The translations under genes and the position numbers were made by a program. Shown here one piece after another: positions 1 through 7,696 of a DNA stretch of 14,890 nt. Location: positions 1 to 14,890 of the forward strand of contig JAISWM010000063.1 in assembly GCA_031270785.1 (NCBI GenBank), in the 5' to 3' direction. This DNA comes from Oscillospiraceae bacterium. GTDB taxonomy: Bacteria; Bacillota; Clostridia; Oscillospirales; Acutalibacteraceae. The notes beneath the pieces are model-generated. The model had not been told where the DNA came from, made no database searches, and was given only the letters and a program-made list of their open reading frames with translations. Every line of letters begins with the position of its first letter. The first letter of the stretch is position 1.

Positions 1-129
1 GTTTAAAATCATGTGCGATAGGTACAGAAATAAGCGTAAGCGTCACGGTCTCAGAATGACAATAATTTGCGGTTTGCATAATATGGATTTACAGGTCGTT
101 TAATTTTCGGACATATCTATTACATATTT
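1..129. other. Short left-edge stretch with no recognised gene
   Basis: No supported gene, RNA or repeat is seen between the window edge and the end of the minus-strand gene that terminates at 130. No clear terminator hairpin follows that gene. Confidence 0.5.
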
Positions 130-627
130 TTAATCCAAATGGGAGCTGAAAAAATATATTTTTATATTTTCATTGTCGGCACACCATTCCCAAAGTGCGA
201 GAATACCCTCAGTATCGAAGAGATTGTCACAATGTCGCTGGGAATAATGATCGCCGTATAAAGTTGCTGCATACCTCAATACGCTATTAGATTGGTTATA
301 ATCAGATGGATCAAAACAACAATTGCAATTTAAATTTTTGTCGTACAAATAAGACAAACTCCACCCACCTGGATGCGCACATATTGCATATTCATTATAT
401 TTAAGGACCCTACCGTATTTACCAATTACACAACCCCTATTTAATGCTATAAGTCTATTGAAAAAATTTTTTTCTTTCTCGTCTAGGTTTGGGAAAATTT
501 TTAAACAAATTCCTACATTTTTGAAACGTTTTATATCATAGAGATCAAACGCCGCATAAGTACTACATAAACAGCCAACTATTGCTATTATTGTTGCTAC
601 TATAATTGCATTTTTTATTAATTTCAT
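130..627 (-). CDS. Small cysteine-rich exported protein, unknown function
   Basis: I do not recognise the family. The 165-residue product starts with a basic MKLIKN and a hydrophobic stretch to about residue 26, a signal peptide or membrane anchor. Within it, the residues IVGC fit a lipobox loosely (Cys19), so a lipoprotein is possible; alternatively TYAAF offers a signal peptidase I site. The rest is soluble-looking and has many cysteines (a CNCC cluster near residue 102, plus single Cys in the middle and C-terminal part), suggesting disulfides or metal binding outside the membrane. The start is backed by AAGGAG about 10 bases upstream on the minus strand, with an AT-rich promoter-like region (TTTACA, then ATAAAAT) behind it. 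It has no operon partner in the window and no clear terminator. Confidence 0.7.
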   Translation of the reverse strand: MKLIKNAIIVATIIAIVGCLCSTYAAFDLYDIKRFKNVGICLKIFPNLDEKEKNFFNRLIALNRGCVIGKYGRVLKYNEYAICAHPGGWSLSYLYDKNLNCNCCFDPSDYNQSNSVLRYAATLYGDHYSQRHCDNLFDTEGILALWEWCADNENIKIYFFSSHLD

Positions 628-792
628 ATTTTTTATTTCTCCTTTAATACTTAATTCGCATTAATTTTATCATATATATAAATAAATGTAAATAAAATGT
701 TTTGGCGAAAAACATTGCAAAACTGTTTAATTTATATTAAAATACCAAAATAATTGTAAATTCATTGGATTTTTATTTAGACTGGGCAAGTG

Positions 793-894
793 TATAGCAA
801 AAACCATTAAAAAACGTAGTATTATTTACGTTTCTTTTTCCACCGAACGCGTGGGGAAACAAAAATGCCACTGTTTCAAAAGGCTTTTATTATA
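793..894. repeat. Family C palindromic MITE-like element
   Basis: It begins TATAGCAAAAACCATT and ends with the near-inverse AAAGGCTTTTATTATA. The arms contain TTACGTTTCTTTTTCC and GGGGAAACAAAAATG either side of a degenerate GC-rich centre. It is about 100 bp and closely resembles the copy at 12509-12605. No reading frame is present, so it is non-autonomous. A 2-bp TA duplication would fit the ends but cannot be proven, because the ends themselves are TA-rich. Confidence 0.6.
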
Positions 895-1019
895 GCTGTT
901 TCGTTTGAAAAGCGTCTGATTTTTATGACTTTCTCCCAGCCGTCGGCTGGGAGAAAGTACACGGATAAATTTACTTTTGAAGACTTTTTTAAAGCGTAAT
1001 AGCTATATAACAGCTATAT
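891..1019. repeat. Family D palindromic element with a strong hairpin
   Basis: The ends are TATAGCTGTTTC and AATAGCTATA. The centre is a perfect 14-bp stem (ACTTTCTCCCAGCC, loop GTC, inverse arm) at 928-958. The flanking arms CGTTTGAAAAG and CTTTTGAAGAC are looser inverted copies. Related arms and hairpins occur at 6444-6700 and downstream of the two Nif11 genes. The hairpin could also act as a transcription barrier before leuS. Confidence 0.55.
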
Positions 1020-1087
1020 AATATTTGAAATTTTTAGTAGAATATGATAAAACAGGCCAAATTATATATAAAAAAGGAGACACTATT

Positions 1088-3490
1088 ATGAACAATAAAA
1101 TAGAATACAACCCTAAAAACATAGAGCTAAAATGGCAAAAATATTGGGAAGAAAATGATATATTTAAAGCAAGTAATAAAGATCTTAAAAAGCCAAAATT
1201 TTACGCTCTCATAGAGTTCCCGTACCCATCGGGCGAGGGGCTCCACGTGGGGCACCCGAGGGGCTATACGGCCATGGATATAATATCAAGGAAAAGAAGG
1301 CTTCAAGGATATAATGTTTTGTACCCAATGGGTTGGGATGCTTTTGGCCTGCCAACAGAAAATTTTGCAATAAAAAACAAAGTGCATCCTAAGATAGTTA
1401 CGGAAAAAAATATCGAAAGATTTAAAAAACAACTTAAATCTCTGGGACTTTCTTTTGACTGGTCAAGGGAAATAAACACAACGGATCCCAAATACTATAA
1501 ATGGACGCAATGGATATTTTTAAAGCTATTTGAAAAAGGTTTAGCATATAAAAGTGAGTCAAGCGTAAATTGGTGCACATCATGCAAATGCGTACTTGCA
1601 AATGAAGAAGTAGTAAACGGGAAATGCGAAAGGTGCAGTAGCGAGGTCGTTCATAAAGTTAAATCCCAATGGACGCTCAAAATTACTGAGTACGCGGAAA
1701 GATTAATAAATGACCTGGATTTGGTAGACTACCCGCAAAGAGTCAAATCTCAACAAAAAAATTGGATAGGAAAATCAGAGGGGGCTCAAATTAATTTTTT
1801 GACAACCGCAAATGATAATTTATCCGTATACACAACCCGTCCCGATACAATATTCGGCTGCACATATATGGTTATATCTCCGGAGCATCCTTTTATAGAA
1901 AAACACAAAAATTTAATTAAAAATATAGATGAAATAAGAAAATACCAAGAATATGCTAACAAAAAGTCTGATTTTGAGCGCTCGCAAATAGCAAAGGAAA
2001 AGACAGGCGTCAAATTACAAGGTGTTTTAGCCATTAATCCCGTAAATAAAAAGGAAATACCGATATTTATTTCTGATTACGTACTGATGGGCTACGGCAG
2101 CGGAGCAATAATGGCAGTGCCCGCGCACGACACCAGAGACAACGAATTTGCTGAAAAATACGATATACCCATTGTAGAGGTAATAGAAAGCGATGATAAT
2201 CAAGACATTACACTGGACGGAACTTTAATAAATTCTGATTTTTTAAATGGTATGAATTGTGAAACAGCAAAAAAAGAAATGATAAAATGGTTTGAGGAAA
2301 ATAATAAAGGATATCAAAAAGTAAACTACAAACTAAGGGATTGGGTGTTTTCCCGCCAAAGATACTGGGGCGAACCGGTGCCAATAGTGCACTGCGACAA
2401 ATGCGGATATGTGCCGATAAAAGAAGAGGATCTCCCCTTGAGGTTGCCGGAAATAGAATCCTACGAGCCGGCGGACGATGGTGAATCACCACTCATAAAA
2501 GCAATCGATTGGATAAATACGTCATGCCCGAAATGCGGCAGTAAAGCAAAACGCGAAACAGATACAATGCCTCAATGGGCAGGATCATCATGGTATTTTT
2601 TAAGATATATTGATCCGGACAACGAAAAATCACTTGCCGATAAGGACCTAATCAACTATTGGATGCCGGTAGACTGGTATAACGGAGGAATGGAACATAC
2701 TACTTTGCATTTGCTTTACAGCAGGTTTTGGCATAAATTCTTATATGATATAGGGGTAGTTCCAACCCCCGAGCCGTATTCCAAACGTACGAGCCACGGT
2801 ATGATACTTGGCGAAAACAGCGAAAAAATGAGTAAATCACGCGGGAACGTAGTAAACCCTGACGACATTGTAGACACATATGGAGCAGATACAATGCGTA
2901 TTTATGAAATGTTCATAGGTGATTTTGAAAAGGCAGTTCCGTGGAGTCAAGAAAGCATAAAAGGTTCAAGAAGATTTTTAGAAAGAGTATGGGGTCTGCA
3001 ATATATAATAGACGAAAACCCCAAAATAAGAGAAATTTTAGATACTTCAATTAATATTACAATTAAAAAAGTTTCGGAAGATATTGAAAATTTAAAGTTC
3101 AATACGGCCGTTGCGGCTTTAATGACGTTAATAAATGAGATTTACAGTATCGGGTCAGTAACAAAAGAAGAACTTAGTGTATTTTTAATACTTTTAAGCC
3201 CATTTGCTCCCCACATATCAGATGAAATGCTGCAAAATTTAGGATTACCCATATCATCCAAACAAAAATGGCCGATGTGCGATGAAGAGAGATGTAAGCA
3301 AAAAGAAATAGAGATGGTAATACAAATAAACGGCAAAATAAAAGAAAAAATAAAAGTATCGCCGAACTCTGATAAAGACTACGTTCTAGACTTAGTTCAT
3401 AAAAATCCAAATATCATAAAACTTTTAAAAGATAAACAAATTATTAAACAAATTTATGTTCCAAATAAACTTGTTAATATAGTAGTGTAG
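1088..3490 (+). CDS. leuS: Leucyl-tRNA synthetase
   Basis: Class I aminoacyl-tRNA synthetase that charges tRNA-Leu with leucine in the cytoplasm. The start chosen is ATG 1088 (MNNKIEYNPK), with AAGGAGA at 1074-1080. The frame is open further upstream, but that extension has no ribosome site and is not found in the family. The 800-residue length is normal. Visible motifs are HVGH at 53-56 (the HIGH signature), a Cys4 zinc-type knuckle (CTSCK...CERC) near residues 160-180, the CP1 editing domain with TTRPDTIFG and the GYGSGAIMAVPAHD segment, KMSKS at 580-584, an anticodon-binding region, and a C-terminal domain ending NKLVNIVV. In many Clostridia leuS lies near yqeK and rsfS. Here it stands alone, next to restriction-modification debris. 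No internal damage is seen. Confidence 0.97.
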   Translation: MNNKIEYNPKNIELKWQKYWEENDIFKASNKDLKKPKFYALIEFPYPSGEGLHVGHPRGYTAMDIISRKRRLQGYNVLYPMGWDAFGLPTENFAIKNKVHPKIVTEKNIERFKKQLKSLGLSFDWSREINTTDPKYYKWTQWIFLKLFEKGLAYKSESSVNWCTSCKCVLANEEVVNGKCERCSSEVVHKVKSQWTLKITEYAERLINDLDLVDYPQRVKSQQKNWIGKSEGAQINFLTTANDNLSVYTTRPDTIFGCTYMVISPEHPFIEKHKNLIKNIDEIRKYQEYANKKSDFERSQIAKEKTGVKLQGVLAINPVNKKEIPIFISDYVLMGYGSGAIMAVPAHDTRDNEFAEKYDIPIVEVIESDDNQDITLDGTLINSDFLNGMNCETAKKEMIKWFEENNKGYQKVNYKLRDWVFSRQRYWGEPVPIVHCDKCGYVPIKEEDLPLRLPEIESYEPADDGESPLIKAIDWINTSCPKCGSKAKRETDTMPQWAGSSWYFLRYIDPDNEKSLADKDLINYWMPVDWYNGGMEHTTLHLLYSRFWHKFLYDIGVVPTPEPYSKRTSHGMILGENSEKMSKSRGNVVNPDDIVDTYGADTMRIYEMFIGDFEKAVPWSQESIKGSRRFLERVWGLQYIIDENPKIREILDTSINITIKKVSEDIENLKFNTAVAALMTLINEIYSIGSVTKEELSVFLILLSPFAPHISDEMLQNLGLPISSKQKWPMCDEERCKQKEIEMVIQINGKIKEKIKVSPNSDKDYVLDLVHKNPNIIKLLKDKQIIKQIYVPNKLVNIVV

Positions 3491-3500
3491 TAAAAATTTA

Positions 3501-3525
3501 GATCATGCCTTAAAATAGTTGAAAC
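3501..3525. repeat. Family A end fragment
   Basis: GATCATGCCTTAAAATAGTT followed by GAAAC is one terminal arm of family A. The hairpin and other arm are missing. The next bases are coding-like (see 3526-3691), so this marks a deletion breakpoint running from inside a family A copy into the lost restriction-modification gene. Confidence 0.55.
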
Positions 3526-3691
3526 TGCGGTCACGGCGATATGGCCATGTACTACGCCACGGTCAATCAGGCGAATACCAAAAAATTCGGTAGTGGTTCA
3601 AATTAATTGATAATATCTTTCACCCCCGCCTACGGCGGGGGTGAAAGAAGGAATTTCAACTATTTTGAGACACGACCAAAAATTCGCATAG
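3526..3691 (+). pseudogene. C-terminal remnant of the gene before hsdS (possibly hsdM), split by a family A element
   Basis: Removing the element at 3589-3677 and one copy of its duplication AAAAATTC restores a continuous frame reading CGHGDMAMYYATVNQ then ANTKKFA and stop (TAG 3689-3691). This stop lies 32 bases before the hsdS start, the usual operon spacing, and codon use matches hsdS rather than the AT-rich surroundings. The 5' part of the gene is gone; a family A end fragment abuts the break at 3526. The identity as hsdM is inferred only from position. It could be another accessory gene of the locus. Confidence 0.45.
3589..3677. repeat. Family A MITE-like element, 89 bp, with perfect 8-bp duplication
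   Basis: Left end GGTAGTGGTTCAAATTAATT, right end (inverted) GGTCGTGTCTCAAAATAGTT. A perfect 14-bp hairpin stem CTTTCACCCCCGCC with loop TAC lies in the middle. The flanks AAAAATTC at 3581-3588 and 3678-3685 are an exact 8-bp target site duplication. There is no coding capacity. Confidence 0.9.
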
Positions 3692-3723
3692 AAAATACAT
3701 TGGTTAAGGAGGGACGAGGGCGT

Positions 3724-4797
3724 ATGAAATTGGGCGAAGTGTGCGGGAGTATTTCCGTGACGTTTCGTAGGCAACTGGAGAAAGTTATCCTTATAAACAC
3801 GTCGGACGTCCTGGACGGCAAGGTCATCAACCACGCCTACGTTCCGAACGAAAATCTGCGTGGGCAATTCAAAAAGTCGTTTCAGCAAGGGGATATTTTG
3901 TACTCAGAAATACGCCCTAAGAACCGCCGATTTGCTTTTGTAGATTTCGACGCAAGCGATTATGTAGCTTCTTCGAAGCTGATGGTGATTCGCGCCAATG
4001 AGCGGGTCTTACCAGAGTTTTTGTTTCAAGTGCTGAAGTCTGACGATATTACCGATCAGCTTCAGCTATTAGCAGAGACTCGGTCAGGTACATTCCCACA
4101 GATTACATTTTCTGAATTGGCGGCATTAGACGTGCGCATACCATCAATCAACGATCAACGGGCAATAGCCAAAACCCTTGGCGCACTTGATGACAAAATC
4201 GAGAACAACAGGAAGATAAATCATCATTTAGAGCAGATGGCGCAGACCATTTTCACCGAACTTTGTAGTGATGGCGAAACCGCTGTTCTGTCTGACATCT
4301 TGGATGTCCTCTACGGCAAAGACCATAAGCGACTCGGTCAGGGAAGAATACCCTGCTACGGTTCGGGCGGCATTATGCGCTATGTCAATGAAGCCCTCTA
4401 TAGCGGCGAATCCGTCCTTATTCCGCGAAAAGGTACGCTCAATAACGTGCTTTACATTAACGAGCCGTTTTGGACTGTGGACACGATGTTCTATACGCAT
4501 ATGACACGCCCCAATGTGGCTAAGTTCGTGTACTTCACGGTACGCGCTCTGGACTTAGCAGGAATGAACGTCGGTTCCGCAGTTCCCAGCATGACAACTG
4601 CTGTACTTAACGCTTTGGAAATTGTGCTACCGAGCGATGAAAGCCTTGCGAGTTTTGAGGAAGCGGTGAATCCGATGTTCCTGCAAATACAGGCAAACAA
4701 TACAGAATCAGCCCGTCTTTCCGAACTGCGCGACACCCTTTTACCCCGCCTGATGTCCGGCGAACTTTCCGCCCGCGACCTAGGCGACTCTAAATAA
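3724..4797 (+). CDS. hsdS: Type I restriction-modification specificity subunit, orphan
   Basis: HsdS subunits give type I methylase/endonuclease complexes their DNA recognition sequence. From ATG 3724 (MKLGEVCG, with AAGGAGG at 3706-3712) the product is 357 residues. It has the expected double architecture: a first target-recognition domain with GDILYSEIRPKNRRFAFVD and SGTFPQITFSEL, a conserved helix (INDQRAIAKTLGALDDKIENN, roughly 140-160), a second recognition domain with SGESVLIPRKGT and GSAVPSMTT, and a closing helix ARLSELRDTLLPRLMSGELS. An earlier in-frame ATG at 3607 lies inside the family A insert and is not credible. No hsdR and no complete hsdM are in the window, so it is probably non-functional unless a methylase elsewhere uses it. 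GC-rich codon use unlike its neighbours points to horizontal acquisition. Confidence 0.9.
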   Translation: MKLGEVCGSISVTFRRQLEKVILINTSDVLDGKVINHAYVPNENLRGQFKKSFQQGDILYSEIRPKNRRFAFVDFDASDYVASSKLMVIRANERVLPEFLFQVLKSDDITDQLQLLAETRSGTFPQITFSELAALDVRIPSINDQRAIAKTLGALDDKIENNRKINHHLEQMAQTIFTELCSDGETAVLSDILDVLYGKDHKRLGQGRIPCYGSGGIMRYVNEALYSGESVLIPRKGTLNNVLYINEPFWTVDTMFYTHMTRPNVAKFVYFTVRALDLAGMNVGSAVPSMTTAVLNALEIVLPSDESLASFEEAVNPMFLQIQANNTESARLSELRDTLLPRLMSGELSARDLGDSK

Positions 4798-4811
4798 TTT
4801 TGACTATATGG

Positions 4812-4840
4812 TTGTAATTTAGTAAGCATTTTGATATAAT
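4812..4840 (+). promoter_or_regulatory. Probable ftsY-rdgB promoter
   Basis: TTGTAA at 4812-4817 and TATAAT at 4835-4840, separated by 17 bases, lie 58 bases before the ftsY start and after the hsdS stop. This fits a housekeeping sigma factor promoter. Confidence 0.5.
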
Positions 4841-4898
4841 GAACTCAATTTGTCTATAATTGTTTTTTTATGTAGTTTTAAATAGGGTAGTGTTGTAT

Positions 4899-5816
4899 AT
4901 GAATATATTTAGCAAGCTGAAAGAGGGTTTAAGAAAGACCAAAGAAAATATATCATCAAAAATAAACTTGGTCATAAACCAATTTACAAAAATCGATGAG
5001 GAACTTTTGGAAGAACTTGAAGAAACACTCATAATGGCCGATATCGGAACTGAGACGTCAGAAAAAATATGCCGTTGCCTGCGAAAAGAAATAAAAAATC
5101 AGGGTCTTAAAACGCCGCATGAAGTAAAAAGCGCTTTAAAGAAAATAATTTTTCAAATTCTGGATTCGGATAACACTTTGAATGTAAACACAATACCTTC
5201 TATAATACTCATAGTAGGTGTGAATGGGGTCGGAAAGACTACTACTATAGGCAAATTGGCACATAATTTTCGCCGGGAAAATAAAAAAGTTTTAATAGCG
5301 GCTGCCGACACTTTCAGAGCGGCCGCCATAGACCAACTGGAAATATGGGCAAAAAGGGTAAATTGCGATATTATAAAAAGGCAAGAGGGTTCAGATCCGG
5401 CGTCAGTGGTGTTTGACGCTATCGAAGCCTCCAAAGCAAGAAAATCGGACATAATAATTTGCGATACTGCCGGAAGACTCCATAATAAAAGTAATCTTAT
5501 GAGCGAGCTTGGCAAAATTGGAAGAATAATCGGCAGGGAACTGCCGAACGCTAATAAGGAAATTCTTTTAGTACTAGATGGAGTCACGGGGCAAAATGCG
5601 TTAACCCAAGCTATAGAATTTAAAAAAATTTTAGATATTACGGGTATAATAATTACAAAACTCGATGGCAGCGCCAAAGGCGGAATAGTTTTATCAATAA
5701 AAGATAATTTAAATATTCCCATAAAATATGTGGGCCTCGGGGAAGCAGCTGACGATTTAGAGCCTTTTGACGCCCAAAGCTTTACTGATGCGCTATTTGA
5801 CGATGAGGGAGTATAA
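4899..5816 (+). CDS. ftsY: Signal recognition particle receptor FtsY
   Basis: SRP-family GTPase that docks ribosome-SRP complexes at the membrane for co-translational insertion. From ATG 4899 (MNIFSKLKEG) it has 305 residues: a short N domain helical bundle (about 1-95, including EELLEELEETLIMADIG) and the NG GTPase domain. GTPase motifs visible are the P-loop GVNGVGKTTT (107-116), DTFRAAAIDQL (137-147), DTAGR (189-193) and TKLDGSAKGG (253-262), with the closing GLGEAADDLEPFD. The long acidic A domain of the E. coli protein is absent, as is usual in Bacillota. A longer open frame begins at 4860, but its extra residues (MFFYVVLNRVV) precede the conserved MNIFSKL start. It is separated from rdgB by two bases, so the two are probably co-transcribed. 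The ribosome site (AGGG) is weak. Confidence 0.95.
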   Translation: MNIFSKLKEGLRKTKENISSKINLVINQFTKIDEELLEELEETLIMADIGTETSEKICRCLRKEIKNQGLKTPHEVKSALKKIIFQILDSDNTLNVNTIPSIILIVGVNGVGKTTTIGKLAHNFRRENKKVLIAAADTFRAAAIDQLEIWAKRVNCDIIKRQEGSDPASVVFDAIEASKARKSDIIICDTAGRLHNKSNLMSELGKIGRIIGRELPNANKEILLVLDGVTGQNALTQAIEFKKILDITGIIITKLDGSAKGGIVLSIKDNLNIPIKYVGLGEAADDLEPFDAQSFTDALFDDEGV

Positions 5817-5818
5817 AT

Positions 5819-6424
5819 ATGAGATTTGTGCTATCATCTAATAACAAAGGAAAATTAGAAGAGATTAGTAAAATTTTAACTCCCTTGGGGATAAATGTTT
5901 GCACTCTCAAAGATTTAGGGATTGAAATGCAAGAACCTGAAGAAACGGGAAAGACTTTCAAAGAAAACGCTAAGATAAAAGCATTGGCCGCTTACAATCT
6001 AACAGGTTTGCCTACGATTGCAGACGATTCGGGGCTTGAAGTGGACGCACTGGGCGGAAAGCCCGGCATATATTCGGCAAGATTCGCAGGGGAGAATGTT
6101 TCAGAGCAAGAAAACGCAGAAAAATTATTATCTGAATTAAAAAATGTTCCTGCTCCAAAAAGAACCGCCAGACATGTGTGCTGCATTTGCTGTATACTGC
6201 CGGGTGGTAAGGAATTTTTTGCGGATGGAATAATAAACGGAAGTATTGCCTTGGAGCAAAGGGGAGATCAAGGTTTTGGGTACGACAGTATATTTATTTT
6301 TGACACTGCTCGCACGTTTGCACAAATACCCATAGAGCTAAAAAACAAAATGAGCCACAGAGCCAAGGCCATAAATAATTTATACAATAAATTAAAATCG
6401 TATATAAACTCGGGAGAAGTTTGA
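5819..6424 (+). CDS. rdgB: XTP/dITP diphosphatase (RdgB/HAM1 family)
   Basis: House-cleaning pyrophosphatase that removes non-canonical purine nucleotides (XTP, dITP/ITP) from the precursor pool by hydrolysing them to the monophosphate and pyrophosphate. The product has 201 residues, normal length. Motifs seen are the N-terminal SNNKGKLEEI (substrate phosphate binding), TFKENAKIKA, the catalytic ADDSGLEVDALGG, PGIYSARFAG, GFGYDSIF and the C-terminal KNKMSHRAKA. The start ATG lies two bases after the ftsY stop, with GAGGGAG at the very end of ftsY as ribosome site, implying translational coupling. In many Clostridia a phosphodiesterase gene (yfcE) follows rdgB; here only repeats follow. Confidence 0.95.
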   Translation: MRFVLSSNNKGKLEEISKILTPLGINVCTLKDLGIEMQEPEETGKTFKENAKIKALAAYNLTGLPTIADDSGLEVDALGGKPGIYSARFAGENVSEQENAEKLLSELKNVPAPKRTARHVCCICCILPGGKEFFADGIINGSIALEQRGDQGFGYDSIFIFDTARTFAQIPIELKNKMSHRAKAINNLYNKLKSYINSGEV

Positions 6425-6443
6425 TCTCTCCGGGTTATAGGTG

Positions 6444-6700
6444 ATGTCCTTAAAAAATTTCTAATTTTTTATAACTTTGCTCCGCCAATGGCGTGGGGGA
6501 AGTACACGAAAAAGTCTGCTTTTTTCAAGTGTAGCAACTGTAATTTTGTGCGATTCACAGTGAATATAGCTAATATCTTTAAAAAATTTCTAATTTTTTA
6601 TAACTTTGCTCCGCCAATGGCGGGGGAGAAAGTACACGAAAAAATTTGCTTTTTTCAAGTGTAGCAGCTATAATGTTGTGCGATTAATGGCGAATAATGT
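6444..6700. repeat. Two tandem family D-like units, period about 129 bp
   Basis: The segment TAAAAAATTTCTAATTTTTT begins at 6451 and again at 6580. Each unit continues with CTCCGCCAATGGCG, a GTACACGAAAAA arm, and TTTTTTCAAGTGTAGCA, ending in CAACTGTAA or CAGCTATAA. The units differ by scattered substitutions and small length changes, so this is an older local duplication. The GTACACG arm and hairpin match the family D copy upstream of leuS. Confidence 0.6.
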
Positions 6701-6772
6701 CTAATTTTGTAACTCTCGCCTACTACTCGTGGGGAGGGGGAAAAAACAAGTATTTACGCTTCTTTTTCCTTG

Positions 6773-6864
6773 GGTTATTGCACAAATTAGTTGATAATAT
6801 CTTTCTCCCCCCCCGCCGATTGCGCGGGAAAAAGAAGAAGTTTCAACTATTTTGAAGCATGATC
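6773..6864. repeat. Degenerate family A element upstream of yqeK
   Basis: GGTTATTGCACAAATTAGTT at the left and a right arm reading TTTCAACTATTTTGAAGCAT then GATC match family A. The hairpin is CCCCCCCCGCC with a changed inverse arm. The flanks show no 8-bp duplication, so this is an old or rearranged copy. Its right end is 15 bases before the yqeK ribosome site. Confidence 0.6.
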
Positions 6865-6901
6865 AAAATTTGAGCTGAGGGAGGTGAGAAAGTATAAATT
6901 T

Positions 6902-7510
6902 ATGATTATGTATGAAAACATTGTAAAATCGCGAATGAGCTGGCGCCGTTTTGACCACTGCGTCAACGTATGCCGAGTAGCCGGAGAGTTGGCAAAAAAA
7001 TATGGCGCGAATAAAGACAAAGCCATGATTGCCGGAATGCTGCATGATATAACTAAAGAAAGCTCTTTGGAATATCATATGAATATAATAAGAAAATTCA
7101 AAATTCCAATCACAAAGCACGATACAATATCAAAAGGTATACTTCACTCAATTACAGGCAGTACATACGCGGAAAAAGTCCTCAGAATACGCGACAGAGA
7201 CATAATAAACGCCATAAAGTATCATACAACCGGCAGGGAAGGAATGTCCCTTTTAGAGAAAGTGGTATTTGTAGCGGATTTTATATCCGAAGAACGTGAT
7301 TATCAGGGCGTTGATAGAATTCGTAAATGTGCGTGGGAAGACCTCGACCTGGGTGCTCTGGCGGGACTCCTTTTTTCAATAAACAACTTGATAAAAATAA
7401 AAATACCGATACACCCCAATACTGTTTTGGCATATAACGATATTGTGATTCATAGGCGAAGGCAATTTAACAGCGAACAAAACCCCCCGTTCGGTAAGCA
7501 AAATTTATAG
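6902..7510 (+). CDS. yqeK: YqeK-like HD-domain Ap4A hydrolase
   Basis: YqeK proteins are HD-domain, metal-dependent enzymes reported to hydrolyse diadenosine tetraphosphate to ADP. I chose ATG 6902 (MIMYENIVKS), giving 202 residues, because the GTG at 6884 lies inside the ribosome site GGAGGTGA (6880-6887). Metal-site motifs are present: RFDHCVNV (His19), the HD pair in GMLHDITKE (48-49), ILHSITGSTYAEKV, IKYHTTGREGMS, and the aspartate in VVFVADFISEERDY. The tail after RRRQF is not typical and may be a local extension. The usual neighbours nadD, lytR, rsfS and leuS are not adjacent; repeat blocks lie on both sides, suggesting rearrangement. No promoter is obvious, and transcription might enter from ftsY-rdgB across the repeats. 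Confidence 0.9.
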   Translation: MIMYENIVKSRMSWRRFDHCVNVCRVAGELAKKYGANKDKAMIAGMLHDITKESSLEYHMNIIRKFKIPITKHDTISKGILHSITGSTYAEKVLRIRDRDIINAIKYHTTGREGMSLLEKVVFVADFISEERDYQGVDRIRKCAWEDLDLGALAGLLFSINNLIKIKIPIHPNTVLAYNDIVIHRRRQFNSEQNPPFGKQNL

Positions 7511-7541
7511 TATACTTGAAAATAGACCTGTCCGTAAATCT

Positions 7542-7629
7542 CGGTTGTGGGTCAAATTTGTTGATAATATCTTCCCCCCGCCATAGGCGAGGGGAAAAGA
7601 AGGGATTTCAACTATTTTGGGACACGACC
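7542..7629. repeat. Family A element, 88 bp, inside family B
   Basis: Left end CGGTTGTGGGTCAAATTTG, right end TTTTGGGACACGACC, with a CCCCCCGCC/GGCGAGGGG hairpin in the middle. The 8-bp duplication GTAAATCT is exact at 7534-7541 and 7630-7637. The uninterrupted site is preserved in the other family B copy. Confidence 0.9.
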
Positions 7630-7696
7630 GTAAATCTCACAGAGCGCAAACTATCGAAAAATGCATCACTTAAAAAATGGCTTTGCATCAAAATCT

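Larger units (their letters stand above)
628..1087. other. Intergenic region filled by two palindromic elements (C then D)
   Basis: This divergent gap between the cysteine-rich gene and leuS holds a family C copy at about 793-894, followed with almost no gap by a family D copy at about 891-1019. I saw no T-box leader (no GGTGGNACC-type motif) ahead of leuS. AT-rich TATAAT-like sequence at 1016-1021, at the end of the D copy, could serve as a -10 for leuS, but no good -35 is visible. Confidence 0.6.
6425..6901. other. Repeat-only gap between rdgB and yqeK
   Basis: The gap holds two tandem family D-like units (6444-6700), a partial element around 6715-6770 (CGCCTACTACTCGTGGGG core with TATTTACGCTTCTTTTTCC, resembling family C arms) and a degenerate family A copy at 6773-6864. 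No gene is credible here. Confidence 0.6.

Noticed and set aside
1025..1087. N-terminal extension of leuS by 21 residues
   Set aside because: TTG start without a ribosome site; ATG 1088 has AAGGAGA and begins with the family-typical NNKIEYNPK region.
900..1087. T-box riboswitch before leuS
   Set aside because: The region is a family D palindrome; no T-box sequence or antiterminator pair is visible.
2208..2492. Minus-strand open frame inside leuS
   Set aside because: Shadow of the leuS reading frame with no ribosome site and no protein-family features; similar shadows in ftsY, hsdS and the CdaR-like gene were dropped too.
3607..3723. N-terminal extension of HsdS
   Set aside because: The upstream ATG lies inside the family A element and the extra residues are translated repeat sequence; AAGGAGG supports ATG 3724.
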